A DNA stretch of 64,000 nucleotides from Capsaspora owczarzaki ATCC 30864 (GCF_000151315.2 NW_011887308.1:249649-313648), one strand, 5' to 3'; shown: positions 22,314 to 34,051, numbered from the stretch's first letter. The notes: a model not told the origin generated them from the sequence alone. Translations and numbers: made by a program.

Positions 22314-23965
22314 CTACTTTTTGGCACACTCAATAAGCGCACCAGGCTGCGACGCGTACTCTGTCCAGGAGCCCTGTGGGTTTTGGGGAACAATTGAAAA
22401 AGGAGCAACACACACAAGCAAATATCAGTCATCCGAGCAGCAAACAGCAACGACACACACGAACAATCATCAAATTGAGCATCACCGCAAACTGACATCA
22501 TAAACGGCCGCGCTCTTGTTCCCAAGCTGGAAGGCAGCAAGCGCAATGACACACGCAGTGACACCCGAGCCGCAAGAAGCGACCAGTGGGCGAAGAGGAT
22601 CGACGTTGGCGCGGGCAAAGACCTGACGCAATTCGTCATCCGAGAGCAGGCATTGCGTCTTGGGGTCGAGCAAATCGGTGAATGGGATGTTGCGACTTCC
22701 AGGCATGTGACCACCGGCGAGGCCTAGGGGCAAGCAGATGGAGCGCAACAACAGTGAGTCAGGAAGGATGATCTGTTATGAAGCACTGCGAAAAAAAAAA
22801 TCCTCACCTGGACGAGGTTCGGGCACTGTGCCTTGGAAACGCGGCGAACTGCGAGCATCAACAATCTGGAGTCCATTGTCCTTGCTCACTTGCTTGTCAC
22901 GAACAAGCTTGTCGACGAACGGAAAGTCGCGCATGAGGTTGGGGCTCAGCTTGGCGATGAATTGGGAAGGGGTCTGTCAACGCGTTTGCAATCAAAAGTT
23001 AAGGTTGCTAGACATTCAGGATTCGACAGCACCATGCCGTAAGACACATGAAATCATACAACAGAGGCGGGTTTGGTTGTTTCCAGAGGGAGGTTGGCCT
23101 GCTTCCAGGCCACCAAGCCGCCATTCAACACGGACACGTTTTCGTGGCCGAAGGTCTGTGACCAACAGCAACCCCGCAAGTCAGACCAAGGCAATGATAC
23201 GTCAACAAGAGCATGTGCAGTCACGCAATAATCTTACACGGAAGGTCATCCAGACCCGCGGAGCCGAGAAAATGCCTTGGCTGTCGTACACGACAACGTG
23301 CGTCTTGTTGTTGACGCCAAGTGCGCTTCCAGCATGTTGCGCAAACTGCTCCGCACTTGGCAGCATGTGTGGGTACGGCGATTTCGACGTGACCGCGTCG
23401 ATATCAAAGAACTGAGCGCCTGGGATGCGTGCAAAACGTCAAGCAGAAACAAAACAAAAGCAGAAACAACAACAAACAAGCAAAGCAACATCCGATCCAA
23501 CATCGGGAGGCACAGTGGTGTCAAGGAACGAAATAACTCTGATATGAAAATCGAATCTTGGCTGCTGAGCAACCCAAAAAACCCAAAAAAAAACAAACAA
23601 ACGAAACAATCACAACAAGATACGATTTTGCAACCCAGCAGATTGAATTGGCAGGCAAGCAAACGAAATGGACAGTATGAGATCCGATATGAATCTGCTC
23701 AAACTCCTTGCGACCACTGCGGTTGGCGGCGGGCATGTGCCACGAGCAATCGATGACCTGCGACGAGATCAGTGATCAGTCAGTATGCTGGTACAGTACG
23801 AAGAGCAGCCGGGAGACCATTGTCCCCTCTCCCCCCTTTTTTGACTCGTAATCCCGAAATCAAATCCTGTTGAAACGCAACTCGTAGGGCTGCAGATGCA
23901 GGGTACGCGGCAGACTGGCGGATGAGCTCGTGCAGCGCACCAGCCGAAATCACTGGCTTGACCAT
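22314..23965 (-). CDS. MPST: 3-mercaptopyruvate sulfurtransferase
   Basis: Model: join(22314..22373,22497..22723,22808..22973,23060..23155,23238..23411,23674..23757,23846..23965), 308 residues. Two rhodanese domains: the N-terminal one with VIDCSWHMPAANRSGRKEFE, VVVYDSQGIFSAPRVWMTF and VSVLNGGLVAWK; the C-terminal one with IVDARSSPRF, GHMPGSRNIPF and the active loop CGSGVTAC. The GVT loop is typical of mercaptopyruvate over thiosulfate as donor. The enzyme moves sulfane sulfur to thiols or cyanide, in cytosol or mitochondria. The first donor (gtcaaa) is weak; an alternative at gttgcg would remove 16 residues. The second junction gives HIGSHTFFDID, the same length as the usual HIPGAxFFDID. It is divergent from the CSB-like gene. 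Confidence 0.92.
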
Positions 23966-24141
23966 TAGGCAAACACGAAGGGAAAGAAGACTGCCTTCTT
24001 CTCCACCTCAACTAGATCTATAACATAGTGTTCACTCGTATTACTCTTGCACTTATTATTATATTGAATTCCACACTCTCAGACATTCATTCAGACTCTG
24101 AGCTCAGTCATCAACTTTTTTTCCGTTTCGCTTCTGCTTGA
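23966..24141. promoter_or_regulatory. Short divergent promoter, MPST and CSB-like gene
   Basis: Only 176 bases lie between the two start codons. The sequence is AT-rich (ACTTATTATTATATTGAATTCC near 24050) compared with the flanking GC-rich coding DNA, so a shared core promoter is likely. Confidence 0.5.
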
Positions 24142-27100
24142 ATGGCTCAGTCGTCTGGGCCGCGGGCGTCGTCGTCGTCGGCTTCAGACCCAACCTCAGC
24201 GACGGCGATGATGATGATGACTGGCACGCACTCTATTCCGGGCGCAGGTGCTGGATCTGGGTCTGCAAGGGCGCCGCATGGGTACAGCAGCAGCAGCAGC
24301 AGCAACGCCTTCTCACTCGCCGATGCTGGCAAGCGTGGCACTGCCGCCTCGACCCATGCAGACGATGCAGACGCAGGCGACATCATGGATGCAGCGCTTG
24401 CCTCTGCGCTTGGCGTGTCCGTGTACGACCAGACTGCGCTCGAGCGCGGCGTGCAGATGCAGCTCGACTCTGCGTTGGCGCAGATGCAGATGGACAAGCA
24501 AGCGCACGCAACCAGCAAGTCAACCAGCAGCAGCAAGTCAAGCAATTCCAAGAGCAAGTCCAAGTCGATCGTGTCAAAACGAGCGCATTCGAGCAAGATG
24601 GACGACGACGACGATGGCAATGTCGACGTGATGGTCGTCGTCGATGATGGTGACGAAGAAGCGGACGTCGTCGCTCAACCATCGTCGGCGTCGGCCGCAT
24701 CCGAAGGTGCTGCGTCACGATTCGCAGCTGTGATTGCAGGACAGAAATCATTCCAGCCATCGCAGCTGCCATCTGACGGTCGCCGGCTTGGCATGGCGTT
24801 GGAATCGTCGTCCTCAAGCACGAGCTCGTCAAGAGCTGCGGCTCCTCCTGCTGCTGTTGGACAGCTCCCGCGGAATGCAACGGGTGTGCAGTCCAGCGAG
24901 CTGCAGCGCCGCCAGCAAACGCTCAGCACCATTAAAGACCGAGACTTTGGAGAGCGAGCCGGGCTTGTCTTGCCGCAATCCAGGGCTGCGGCCGCCTCAA
25001 TCGCTTCTTCAGAACAACCCGTTTCCAAACGCCCTCGGCTTGAACCAGAGGCTGCTGGTGCGATTGATAACACCGACCCCACTCTCGGTGACTCCTCCTC
25101 AGGTTTGTCAACGCCCTTGCCAATACCCGCCCCAGCTCACCGCGCACCATCGCCGACCGCCGCAGAGTGGGCTGCGTGGTCGTCTTTTGCCGCGCCCCCT
25201 CCGACGCGACGTGCGGCTGCAGCTGCATCTGCTCGAATGCAAAAGTCTTCCTCTGCGGCAGAGCAACCACCAACTCGACATTACCGCTTGCACGACGACA
25301 GCAACGATTCTCCTTCTCTTCCCAATCCGAAGCGCAATCGCCAATCGCGTTCGGCTGCTGTCAAGAGCGAGTCGGATGACAGCGACGTCGAGTGGATTGA
25401 ACCCACGAACGAGAAATCCAACTCGTCCTTTGCCGCGGACGACAGTTCTGACGAAGACGACGTCTCGAACTTGGAGGCAAACTCGTCGTCCATGTCGCTG
25501 GAATCAGAGGTCAACGATCTGCGCAGCGTTGCTTCGCCAAAGCGAGGGAGAGGTCGCCCTCGAAAGCAGCGAGTCGCGTCCGACTCTGACGACGACGAGG
25601 AAGAAGCAGAAGGGCGTCTGCGAACGTCGGAAGGCACTCGACTCAACCGCGAGCAACAGCACGACGATGGCGACGAGGCCTTTTATCAGGCAAGATTGCG
25701 ACGCTGGCGTCAAGCACGCCACAATGCTCGTCGCCAAACACTGCGCGCTCTCAACCAAACGATGCAACAACATCGCCGGCACGCAGCAGCAGCTCAGCAT
25801 GACCCAGTTACTGGCCAAACCATCCCTCCGCCAGCAAACGATCCCGAATTCGACACCCCACTGGACGACGACAGTGACCTGGACGACAATGACGATGCTG
25901 ATTCGGAGGGCGAGGACTTTCGGCAGGGCGGCGAGGAGGACTTTGTCCTGGACGAAGACTTTCGTGTTCCTGGCGAAATCTGGTCCAAGTTGTACCGCTA
26001 CCAACGTACCGCGGTCGCGTGGCTGTGGGAGCTGCACTGCCAAAACGTCGGAGGCATTGTTGGCGACGAGATGGGACTGGGAAAGACGATCGAAGTGATT
26101 GCCTTCCTTGCCGGCTTGCGGTACAGCAACCTGGGTGTGTACACGCCGCGTGCATCGCCGTATGACGCGCTCCAGCCGGGGGCTCGCCGTCGTGCTCAGG
26201 TGGCGCGCTCTTCTAGGCAAGTCCAACCCCTGCGCGCCGCCCTCATCATCTGCCCCGCCACCTTGATGCAGCAGTGGGTGCAGGAAATTCATCGCTGGTG
26301 GCCGCCGTTCCGTGTGGCCATCTTGCACGAGTCCGGTGCGTCCAACAGCTCCAAGCAGGATCTCGTTCGGCGCGTGCTGACCAAAGGCCACATTCTTGTC
26401 ACAACCTACGGCAGCATCCGCGTCAACCAAGCACTGTTGCTTGCGCAGCCGTGGGACTATGTCGTTCTGGACGAAGGCCACAAAATCCGCAATCCTGACG
26501 CGGAGATTACCATGGTTTGCAAGCAGTTTTCCACGCCACACCGCATCATCATGTCTGGCTCGCCCATCCAGAACAACCTGAAGGAGCTGTGGTCTCTGTT
26601 TGACTTTGTCTTCCCCGGCCGGTTGGGCACGCTCCCCATCTTTCTTGCGCAGTTTGCCATTCCGATCGACCAAGGAGGGTATGCCAACGCCACTTCTGTG
26701 CAAGTCCAAACGGCGTACAAGTGCGCTTGCGTGCTCCGAGATGCCATTGGGCCGTACCTGTTGAGACGGCTCAAGAGCGAGGTCAAAATTGATTTGCCCG
26801 ACAAGAGCGAGCAAGTCTTGTTCTGCAAGCTGACGCCTTTTCAGCAGCGCATCTACCGCAAATTCCTCGATTCGGCCGAAGTGGAGGCCATTCTCGAGGG
26901 GTCGCGCAACGTGCTGTACGGTGTTGATATTCTGCGCAAGATTTGCAACCATCCACACCTCGTCACGCGGCGCAAGCGCGCATTGGACGGCACTAACAGC
27001 AAGTCGTCGATGGACTCGTCGCCTGGAGGCAAGAGTGCCAAGAATGGCCGCAACAACAGGCAGGCTGCCGACGCGCCATCCGGTGGCTACGAGAGCGACA

Positions 27101-28872
27101 ACGACTATGGTGTCGACCTGCACGAAGAAGGCGAGGAGGACGAGGAACAACGAGGCACGCTGAGATTTGCGCCCTCCCAGCGCTCTTCTCATGCGCCCAC
27201 GACCCACTGGGAGCTGGACACGAGCAGCCCGGACTACGGGCGGAAGGACTTGAGTGGCAAGCTCGTGGTGATTGACTCGCTGCTTCGGATGTGGCACGCG
27301 CAGGGCCATCGTGTGTTGCTCTTTGCCCAAACGCGGCAGACGCTGGATATTATCGAACGGTGGGTGCGGTCGACTGCCTACCGCTACCGGCGCATGGACG
27401 GAACAACCCCGATTCGCTCTCGGCAGCAGATGGTGGATGAGTTTAACACGAACGAGTCGCTCTTTCTGTTTCTGCTGACGACTAAAGTCGGAGGTCTGGG
27501 CGTCAATTTGACTGGCGCCGATCGCGTCGTCATCTTCGATCCCGACTGGAATCCGTCAACAGACACACAGGCTCGAGAACGCGCTTGGCGCATTGGTCAG
27601 AAGCGCCAAGTGACCGTGTATCGGCTACTGACGGCTGGCACCATTGAGGAGAAAATTTACCATCGGCAGATTTTCAAGCAATTCCTGACCAATCGTGTGC
27701 TGAGCGATCCGCGGCAACGTCGATTTTTCAAGTCTCGGGATCTCTACGACCTGTTCACCATGGGGTTTGACAACCACGATGACGAGACCGAAACGGGAGC
27801 GCTTTTCAGCGGGACTGGCTCGGAGGTTCGCGTCGTGGATCGCGGCGGTGGTTTGGATGCCCAAGACGAGGCCGAACTGGCTGCTGTGGATTTCAGCACC
27901 GCACGTCACAGCAATGCAGCTGCAGCAGCAGCAGCAGCTGCGGGAGTGAAGACGTCGTCCGTGCAGGCGGATCGCTCTTCTGCCTCGGCGGCCGCATCTG
28001 GTGCTGAATTGGAAGGGCACGTCATTGCCAACCTTGCCCGCGCCAGCGAGTTTCAGCCCAATTCTGTGGATGATTTTGGCGTCGGTGGCAGCAATGGCAA
28101 CACACGCAGCAGCAGCAGCAGCAGTGCTGGTCCTTCTGGAGAATCTGCCGCTGCTGCTTCTCCCGCTCGCCGCAGCGGTGGTGGCGGTGGTGGCGGGGAT
28201 GACGCCGTTCTCGCCGCTCTGCTCAAAAAGCATGTGCACAGCGCCTTGCACCACGAGAACATTATGGAAGCTGGCCACGCCGATCACAAGCTTGTCGAGG
28301 CGGAGGCCAGTCGCGTTGCAAAACAGGCGATTGAGGCACTGCAAAAGTCCCGCACTGCACTCCGCAACAATGCCATCAACATGCCCACCTGGACCGGCCG
28401 ATCTGGCTTTCAAGCGTCCGCCGCGTCGTCTTCGTCTTTGTCCTCTTCTTCTTCTTCCGCTGCCCCCGCCCCAAGGTTTGGAACCAAAAAGTCCATGTCA
28501 ACCATCATGGCCACTACCCAGGTCGTGAGTGCGCCGAGCAGCGGCACAAGCTCGCCCGTCGAGGACGAGACTACTTTGCCGACAAGTTTGTCGCGGGGCG
28601 CCGTGTCGTTTGCTGCGCGATCCGCGTCTGATCTCTCCTCCGCCACTATGCTCAACAAATCCGCTCAGGAGACGCGCATCCGCATGGCCGATGACTTGTT
28701 GGAATACTTTTACAGCCACGAGCGGTGCGTCACGAGCTCGGCCATCGTAGCCGTGTTTGGACCCAAGATCCCGCAAAAGGACTCGGCTTTGTTCAAGGCC
28801 ATTCTCAAGGAGCTTGCAGTCCTGAAGAAGCGAGGTGCCACTACCGTTTGGGAGCTTCGACCGGCGTTCTGA
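24142..28872 (+). CDS. ERCC6: CSB/ERCC6/Rad26-like SNF2 family ATPase
   Basis: One exon, 1576 residues, the largest protein here. The first 600 residues are Ser- and acid-rich with a basic GRGRPRK AT-hook-like motif. The ATPase core holds [13 protein letters not shown], Walker A DEMGLGKT (about residue 641), DEGHKIRNP (about 776), [22 protein letters not shown] and the CSB-specific [16 protein letters not shown]. Helicase C motifs include [10 protein letters not shown] and [11 protein letters not shown]. The end has a winged-helix/ubiquitin-binding-like segment with [16 protein letters not shown] and WELRPAF, as in CSB. CSB remodels chromatin and recruits repair factors at stalled RNA polymerase II in transcription-coupled repair. 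An intronless gene of this size is unusual here. Confidence 0.93.
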   Translation: MAQSSGPRASSSSASDPTSATAMMMMTGTHSIPGAGAGSGSARAPHGYSSSSSSNAFSLADAGKRGTAASTHADDADAGDIMDAALASALGVSVYDQTALERGVQMQLDSALAQMQMDKQAHATSKSTSSSKSSNSKSKSKSIVSKRAHSSKMDDDDDGNVDVMVVVDDGDEEADVVAQPSSASAASEGAASRFAAVIAGQKSFQPSQLPSDGRRLGMALESSSSSTSSSRAAAPPAAVGQLPRNATGVQSSELQRRQQTLSTIKDRDFGERAGLVLPQSRAAAASIASSEQPVSKRPRLEPEAAGAIDNTDPTLGDSSSGLSTPLPIPAPAHRAPSPTAAEWAAWSSFAAPPPTRRAAAAASARMQKSSSAAEQPPTRHYRLHDDSNDSPSLPNPKRNRQSRSAAVKSESDDSDVEWIEPTNEKSNSSFAADDSSDEDDVSNLEANSSSMSLESEVNDLRSVASPKRGRGRPRKQRVASDSDDDEEEAEGRLRTSEGTRLNREQQHDDGDEAFYQARLRRWRQARHNARRQTLRALNQTMQQHRRHAAAAQHDPVTGQTIPPPANDPEFDTPLDDDSDLDDNDDADSEGEDFRQGGEEDFVLDEDFRVPGEIWSKLYRYQRTAVAWLWELHCQNVGGIVGDEMGLGKTIEVIAFLAGLRYSNLGVYTPRASPYDALQPGARRRAQVARSSRQVQPLRAALIICPATLMQQWVQEIHRWWPPFRVAILHESGASNSSKQDLVRRVLTKGHILVTTYGSIRVNQALLLAQPWDYVVLDEGHKIRNPDAEITMVCKQFSTPHRIIMSGSPIQNNLKELWSLFDFVFPGRLGTLPIFLAQFAIPIDQGGYANATSVQVQTAYKCACVLRDAIGPYLLRRLKSEVKIDLPDKSEQVLFCKLTPFQQRIYRKFLDSAEVEAILEGSRNVLYGVDILRKICNHPHLVTRRKRALDGTNSKSSMDSSPGGKSAKNGRNNRQAADAPSGGYESDNDYGVDLHEEGEEDEEQRGTLRFAPSQRSSHAPTTHWELDTSSPDYGRKDLSGKLVVIDSLLRMWHAQGHRVLLFAQTRQTLDIIERWVRSTAYRYRRMDGTTPIRSRQQMVDEFNTNESLFLFLLTTKVGGLGVNLTGADRVVIFDPDWNPSTDTQARERAWRIGQKRQVTVYRLLTAGTIEEKIYHRQIFKQFLTNRVLSDPRQRRFFKSRDLYDLFTMGFDNHDDETETGALFSGTGSEVRVVDRGGGLDAQDEAELAAVDFSTARHSNAAAAAAAAAGVKTSSVQADRSSASAAASGAELEGHVIANLARASEFQPNSVDDFGVGGSNGNTRSSSSSSAGPSGESAAAASPARRSGGGGGGGDDAVLAALLKKHVHSALHHENIMEAGHADHKLVEAEASRVAKQAIEALQKSRTALRNNAINMPTWTGRSGFQASAASSSSLSSSSSSAAPAPRFGTKKSMSTIMATTQVVSAPSSGTSSPVEDETTLPTSLSRGAVSFAARSASDLSSATMLNKSAQETRIRMADDLLEYFYSHERCVTSSAIVAVFGPKIPQKDSALFKAILKELAVLKKRGATTVWELRPAF

Positions 28873-28935
28873 GGCTGGTGTTGTTGTTCTTTTGCGCGGC
28901 ACATTTATTTATTTTTGTAATTTTGCGAATCAACA

Positions 28936-28941
28936 AATAAA
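28936..28941 (+). terminator. Poly(A) signal AATAAA
   Basis: A canonical AATAAA hexamer lies 64 bases after the stop of the CSB-like gene, in a T-rich 3' region; a plausible cleavage and polyadenylation signal. Confidence 0.5.
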
Positions 28942-29063
28942 AGAAGGTTTGATAAAGTACTGGTGTATTCTATTGTTACTTTGGCAAGGGGGGGGTGCTT
29001 GGAAATGAAGCAATGTGCACAGCTTGAATCTGGCGGTTGTTGATGAAAAAAAAAAAAAAACAA

Positions 29064-30131
29064 TCATGCTGGCTGCGGTAAGGGCAAAGACACTCCAGTT
29101 GCCGTTGCTGAGCTGTCATCAGTCGGCCCAAGTGGTGCCAGAGGCCTGGCCTGAGTGTTCTTGGAAGCAAAGAAAGTGTACGAGAGGGTGATGGTGTCGA
29201 TGCCAAGCATGGCGGGATCCTTGTCAAACTCGGGGTCAATGAAGAAGAACACGGGCATGTCCACCTGCTCGTGCGGGCCGAGGCGTTGCTCTTCAAAGCA
29301 GAAGCACTGGATCTTGTTAAAGTACACGCCTGCCTCGTAGGGCAGGACGTTGTAGGTCGAAATGCCCACAATCGGCTTGTCGGTCGGATTGGTCGCGCTG
29401 TAGAATGCGAGCGCGGGTTCGCCTGGAATGACCTGGATCTCTCGCTGCACTGGATGGAACTTCCACTGCATGGATGCAGCTGTGTCTGCGTTAAACTGGA
29501 TCTTGATGATGCGCTCCTTGACGGGGGTGAAGCGTTCTGCGCGCGCAACGGCAGACTCGCCATCGTCATCCTCGCCTCCGCCGTGGGTATCCGTGCGCAC
29601 ATAGCCGCCATATCCCGTCGCCATGCAGAACATCCGGTAGAGCGGCACTGCGGCGTACGCCAAACCGGCCGTCAGCAGCCCGACCGCAGCGACATACATG
29701 CCCATGCTCTTGTTCCGCCGGCGGTTTTCCTCGTGAGCTGCATTGCCTGTGTGTCTTCGCTGGCCTTGCTTGGACTGCGACGATGAGGAGGAGGAGGAGG
29801 AGGACGATGAGGAGGATGAAGACGATGAGGACGAGCTTCCGCCTGCTTGATCGCCGCCTTGAGGCTGAGTGGAATAAGCTCGCGTGCGCAGAGCAGCTCG
29901 ACCTGGAGCGGACACGAGTAAGCTTGCAGAGTAGCCAAGCATGGTGGCAGCAGTGGAGACGCATCGGCGGTGCTCCAGGCAGCGTGCGGTCATCCTCGTG
30001 CTTGCGGCGACTGGCGTTTGCACAAGGATGGCGCCGTGATTCAATGCAGATCGTGCTGTTAGGTGTGTACTGGTTAGCATGGAAGCGAGCGGTCGGCCAA
30101 GCGGGCTCGCCTGCCGCACCAGCATTGCCAT
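29064..30131 (-). CDS. COX11: Cytochrome c oxidase assembly protein COX11
   Basis: One exon, 355 residues from the ATG at 30131. A long Arg/Ser/Ala-rich presequence (mitochondrial targeting) leads to a poly-Ser tract, then EENRRRNKSMGMYVAAVGLL beginning the membrane helix, AAVPLYRMFC, and the intermembrane-space beta-fold. The copper-binding motif CFCFEEQ is intact, as are QVDMPVFFFIDP and DTITLSYTFF. COX11 delivers copper to the CuB site of COX1. A CCCAG acceptor-like sequence just before the start leaves room for an upstream leader exon. Its promoter lies only 170 bases from the TTC19-like stop, and both genes serve respiratory-chain assembly. Confidence 0.95.
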   Translation of the reverse strand: MAMLVRQASPLGRPLASMLTSTHLTARSALNHGAILVQTPVAASTRMTARCLEHRRCVSTAATMLGYSASLLVSAPGRAALRTRAYSTQPQGGDQAGGSSSSSSSSSSSSSSSSSSSSQSKQGQRRHTGNAAHEENRRRNKSMGMYVAAVGLLTAGLAYAAVPLYRMFCMATGYGGYVRTDTHGGGEDDDGESAVARAERFTPVKERIIKIQFNADTAASMQWKFHPVQREIQVIPGEPALAFYSATNPTDKPIVGISTYNVLPYEAGVYFNKIQCFCFEEQRLGPHEQVDMPVFFFIDPEFDKDPAMLGIDTITLSYTFFASKNTQARPLAPLGPTDDSSATATGVSLPLPQPA

Positions 30132-30301
30132 TGTTTGCTGGGGAAACAAGAGTTAAGACTGAACCGAGTCTGAGCAAAGATGAGAATAGACATGTACTTT
30201 GGTTTTATGGTGATGAATACTAAATGCTGTGAAATGGCGTTGGTATGCAAGGAGGTACTGGATTGGATCCACCGCAATTCAAACCACCGTCAAAACCATC
30301 A

Positions 30302-31693
30302 TCAATTTGTGGGAGGTCGCTGGAGCCACGGCAGTTGTCCGCGGAGCGTCGGGTGCTGCTTGAGCATGGGGAAGATGCTGCCACGAAGGGTAGTCCGCTC
30401 ATAGTCGTTGGGTGCAGCATTGTCCGCTTCGATGAGCATCGCGACAATCGCCGGTGAAAGCCCCTCGAGTGCAAGCTGAACGGTGGCCAGATTGAAGAGC
30501 GCCACATGCAGCATACGACGGCCAGCCGGCTGGCGCGCAAATTCGAGCGCAGCCAGAGCTGTACGCTTGGCGGCAACGTCGTCGCGCAACTCGTGCTGAA
30601 CCGTGGTGATGGTGGCCAAAATGGCGCCAACCTGCTCGTGATTGGGACCCATTTTGCGGCGGACAATGCGAAGCGACTCTTGCAGGAGCTCCAGGGCGGG
30701 TTCGTTCACGCCATTCTGTGCGTAAAAGCGCCCCAAATGTTCCAAGGCCATTGCGAGCAGAGGATAGTTGAAGTTTTCCAGGCTCATGTCTGCATCTGGC
30801 CCATCAATCCCCCATCGTGTATGCACGGCTTTGGTTGCTTTGGTGGCTGGAGGAGGAGGAGGAGGAGAAGAAGAAGAAGAAGAAGAAGGTGATGGGGTCA
30901 TGGCGGTGCGGTTGTCATCGAGCTTTGCATCCGCTTGGTGAGCTTGCTGGTAGGCTTCCCGGCGCTGCTGCCGCAACACTTCCTCTGCAAGATGCTCGCG
31001 TTGAGCACCCATGGTTGCAGCGGCCCAGTGGTATCCGACTTCTGCCAACTCTGGTTTGGATTGCATCTCGTAGATGGTAGCGAGTTTGATGGAGATTTCA
31101 ATCATCTCATCGCTGGTGGGAGGCACGCCACGAGCAATGCGCGCTCGCATGGTTATGCGAAAGTAGCGTTCGGCATCATCCAAGTTGTGCAGCAGCAGAT
31201 GCAGGTTGGCCAGGGTGTCAGTAATGTACGGATAACCAACCGCCTCGGCATTGGTCAGCTTTTCGGCGTCCTGAAGGAGGGAGAGGGCACGCTGGGGGTC
31301 GCCGGCGTTTTGGGCCAGCTTGGACTTGAGTACAAGCGAGCGTGCAGTGGCTGTCAGGCCATCCGTTGGGCCATAAAAGTGCTTGTAGAGCTCGAGTGCA
31401 CCTGCAGCGGTCGCCACTCCCAAGATGCCTGCGATGGCCACGCGGCCAGACTTGCTTGAAAAGACTGAGGACGATGTCGATGATGATGATGATGATGCTG
31501 ACGACGACGACGAGTACCTGCGGTGGTGGTGATGAGCAGTGGGTGTGGGCAAGACGCTAGTAGATGTGTTCGTCCTGGCGCCGAGATGAATGTGTCGACA
31601 GCCTAGAAGGTGCGGACGTAGGAGAGAAACGTTGGCTTGCATCAATGCTTGACGGTGCAGCAGAGGCAGCACGTGTGACGAGAGCGACGCCAT
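30302..31693 (-). CDS. TTC19: TTC19-like mitochondrial TPR protein
   Basis: 463 residues from the ATG at 31693. A presequence-like N-terminus rich in Arg, His and Ser is followed by a Ser run and a hydrophobic segment VAIAGILGVATAAGAL. TPR-like helices follow: YITDTLANLHLLLHNLDDAE, EMIEISIKLATIYEMQSKPE and ALEHLGRFYAQNGVNEPALE. This order and the membrane-anchored layout match TTC19, an inner-membrane protein that clears Rieske fragments during complex III assembly. The middle carries a Ser/Pro-rich insertion coded by a trinucleotide repeat. Frame continues upstream to 31846 but through a GGGAAT repeat, so the internal ATG is preferred. Confidence 0.75.
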   Translation of the reverse strand: MASLSSHVLPLLHRQALMQANVSLLRPHLLGCRHIHLGARTNTSTSVLPTPTAHHHHRRYSSSSSASSSSSSTSSSVFSSKSGRVAIAGILGVATAAGALELYKHFYGPTDGLTATARSLVLKSKLAQNAGDPQRALSLLQDAEKLTNAEAVGYPYITDTLANLHLLLHNLDDAERYFRITMRARIARGVPPTSDEMIEISIKLATIYEMQSKPELAEVGYHWAAATMGAQREHLAEEVLRQQRREAYQQAHQADAKLDDNRTAMTPSPSSSSSSSPPPPPPATKATKAVHTRWGIDGPDADMSLENFNYPLLAMALEHLGRFYAQNGVNEPALELLQESLRIVRRKMGPNHEQVGAILATITTVQHELRDDVAAKRTALAALEFARQPAGRRMLHVALFNLATVQLALEGLSPAIVAMLIEADNAAPNDYERTTLRGSIFPMLKQHPTLRGQLPWLQRPPTN

Positions 31694-31729
31694 GACTTTA
31701 AGAGCTGTGCTCGTGCGAGTGAGAATAGG

Positions 31730-31778
31730 AATGGGAATGGGAATGGGAATGGGAATGGGAATGGGAATGGGAATGAGA
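31730..31778. repeat. (GGGAAT)n hexanucleotide repeat
   Basis: About eight GGGAAT units followed by GAGAAT variants, 40 bases upstream of the TTC19-like start codon, probably in its 5' leader. If translated it would give alternating Ile-Pro. Confidence 0.9.
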
Positions 31779-31999
31779 ATGAGAATGAGAATGAGCGTGA
31801 GACTCTGAGGAGAAGAGTGTTCCGTTCGACCAACGCTCTTGAGCAAGCTTCAGGAATGCCACGACAACCAGACCAATCCAAAGCAGCGGGAGTGCGCGAT
31901 AAATCCTACCAAAGAGTTGCAGTAAAATCGTTGGTGAGTGCTAGTGATCGTCATACGCGCTCGACCTCCTCGCAAAAGGTCGAGGACAAACCCAAGCGA

Positions 32000-32588
32000 T
32001 CAGCATGACAATCTAAGAGTATCAACTTGAACAAAAAAAAATCACAAGCGAGGCAGAACGCAAAAACGTACGATTCTGGGATGATGGCAAGAATGGCAAT
32101 TGTACCAATGATCAGGGCAGCGACGCCCAATGCAAGTCTTCCCGAGCCCTGCGATGAGGCTTCAGCGATCTGTGTGTCCGACTCGGATGTTGAAGCGAGA
32201 CGCTGTCAAATGTTGTGTTGCAGGAGTTGAGAATCAGAAATTCTGAGACGAACAAAACGAAAACAACAAATAATCCAGCGAAACATGATACTTTTCTTTC
32301 GTTTTTATAATTCTTATTGCGGGCACTTACATTGGATCGAACGCCTTCAGCGAGGAGCAGCGAGGCGAGCGCGGCTGCAGCGTGGATGTCCGCGACCGAG
32401 ACGAGGAGATTGTCGGGCCCGTTGACGACCTCGACGACGACGTCTGCCGGAGTGAGATTGAGCGAGTCCGAGTTGCTGCTGTTGTTGTTGTTGTTGGTGT
32501 TGCTGGCGGGAGTGGAGGCAGAGTGGTGGCGAGCGAGGATGTTGGCGAGACCGGCTTCAGAGACAAACACGACGAGCTGCTGGCGCAT
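32000..32588 (-). CDS. Small tail-anchored membrane protein, unknown
   Basis: Model: join(32000..32012,32072..32202,32331..32588), 133 residues, in frame with good donors (GTAAGT, GTACGT). The N-terminal region has VVFVSEAGLANILA and VVVEVVNGPDNLLV, predicted alpha/beta, with a poly-Asn/Ser insertion between. A hydrophobic helix ALGVAALIIGTIAILAII lies eight residues from the C-terminus, so a tail anchor is likely. The last exon is only 13 nt. A CT-repeat precedes the start, which leaves an upstream exon possible. I recognise no family. Confidence 0.55.
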
Positions 32589-33074
32589 ACAGAGAGAGAG
32601 AGAGAGCAACGAAAAAATGAAAGAGTGGTTGAGATGTCCATGTCAAAGTAGGATTAATAGGAATGGTGTTGGGTGGAGCAAGTTGACTGAGACAACCCAT
32701 TTGTCGATGAATTTCTCAGCAGTTGAGCGCGATTCAGCTTTTTGTCTTGCTATTGGGGGGCTCCGTTCCCCCGCACCACTGCACAGTCGAGGCCCCCATT
32801 GCTCTGGAGTAGTGCAGCTACAGTAGTGGTTTATTTGTTGGATGGGTCTCTGGGCAGCGGTCGTAACAGCAGAAGCACAAATGCTCGCGCTACATTTCGT
32901 TTGTGAACTGAACATTGGCCGGTGCACAGTAGCTACGCCACCGTTCAAGCGCAATTCTCATTCATATAGCAATGCTTCAACTAGCACAAGTTGTATGTGA
33001 CTCGAAAACCAGTCCCATCTCAACTTGGCTCAAAGTCCACTCTTCTTTCTTTTTTGCTTCTTCACTCTCTCATC
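32589..33074. other. Divergent intergenic region
   Basis: Lies between the tail-anchored protein gene and the Dabb gene. It begins with an (AG)n tract at 32590-32605. No gene seen. Confidence 0.55.
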
Positions 33075-34051
33075 ATGGCCTCGACCGGCAACTCTACTGT
33101 TTGGCATATTGTTGCCTTCAAAGTAAAGACACATAACGCAAATTCAAAACCCATCACCAAGTCTTCTCAGATTCTCAGATTCTCAGATTCTCCTGCTCTT
33201 CGCCCCGTTCCCTCCCCTCTGCCGTTCCCTCGACACTGTCACCCAACAATCAAACATCTGTTTTTTTGCACTCGAAATGCTTTAACCTCTAGGTCAACCC
33301 GACTGCCTCGGCGCAGCAAGTGCTCGACATGATGGAGGGTCTGCGCGGACTGCGCTCGCTGCCCGGCGTTCTGCAGCTCGAGGTCGGCGTCCACGACCCC
33401 CGCATGTACGAGGGCTACGTCGACCGCAGCAAAGGTAACCTACCAAAGTAGCACTACTTGAAGTGTTACTGGTGGCCATCCATACGGTTGGTGTCCACCA
33501 CCAAGCCGACAACTCACCGTGCCGTCCGACGTATACTGCTCAGGTTACACTCACGCGCTGGTCGTCGAGCTCGCGTCGCCCGAGGCACTCGTCAACTACG
33601 CCAAGTCGCCCGAGCACCAGGCTGTGGTGGTAAACCTCCTGCGTCCAGGTGAGATTTTTTACATTCAATGCAAATCTGAATCCATTGGAACAACCAAGAC
33701 TTTGTGTCTTGGCCTTGTTGGAGGGCAAGATTGAAGCAAGCCAGCGACCAAGAGCAACAGTTGCTTCCGAAGCAAACAAAAAAAAGCTCTTGATTCAACG
33801 CTGTTGGATATGGACGACATGGTTGATATTGGAGATTTCCTGAGTGATGAACAATGAACAACCTCACCGTTCCGTCGTCCCTTGGACTCCCGTTATTAAC
33901 AGTCTGCGAGCTTGACACCATCACGGCCGTGGACTACGTTGCCCGCAAGCACGTCAAGAGCCCGATCTGGTGCCACTCTCCTCACCTCATCTCGGTGGTT
34001 GCCGCAGCCGCCGCGCTCGCCGTCGGCTTCGCCCTCGGTCGCTCTCGCTAA
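33075..34051 (+). CDS. Dabb (stress-responsive A/B barrel) protein with C-terminal anchor
   Basis: Model: join(33075..33122,33293..33434,33544..33648,33903..34051), 147 residues. The dimeric alpha/beta barrel signature is complete: VWHIVAFKVNPTAS, MMEGLRGLRSLPGVLQLEVG, GYTHALVVELASPEAL, HQAVVVNLLRP and ITAVDYV. These domains are typically homodimers of about 100 residues induced by stress in plants, or enzymes of polyketide pathways in fungi. Here a C-terminal hydrophobic segment (LISVVAAAAALAVGFALG) followed by RSR suggests a tail anchor, which is unusual for the family. Substrate unknown. Confidence 0.85.

Noticed and set aside
25504-27330. 608-codon open frame on the minus strand
   Set aside because: It lies wholly antisense to the CSB-like gene, whose frame has all SNF2 motifs; it mirrors GC-rich codon use.
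31694-31846. Upstream extension of the TTC19-like frame
   Set aside because: It would be coded by the GGGAAT repeat and lacks an ATG in good context; the ATG at 31693 precedes a targeting-like sequence.
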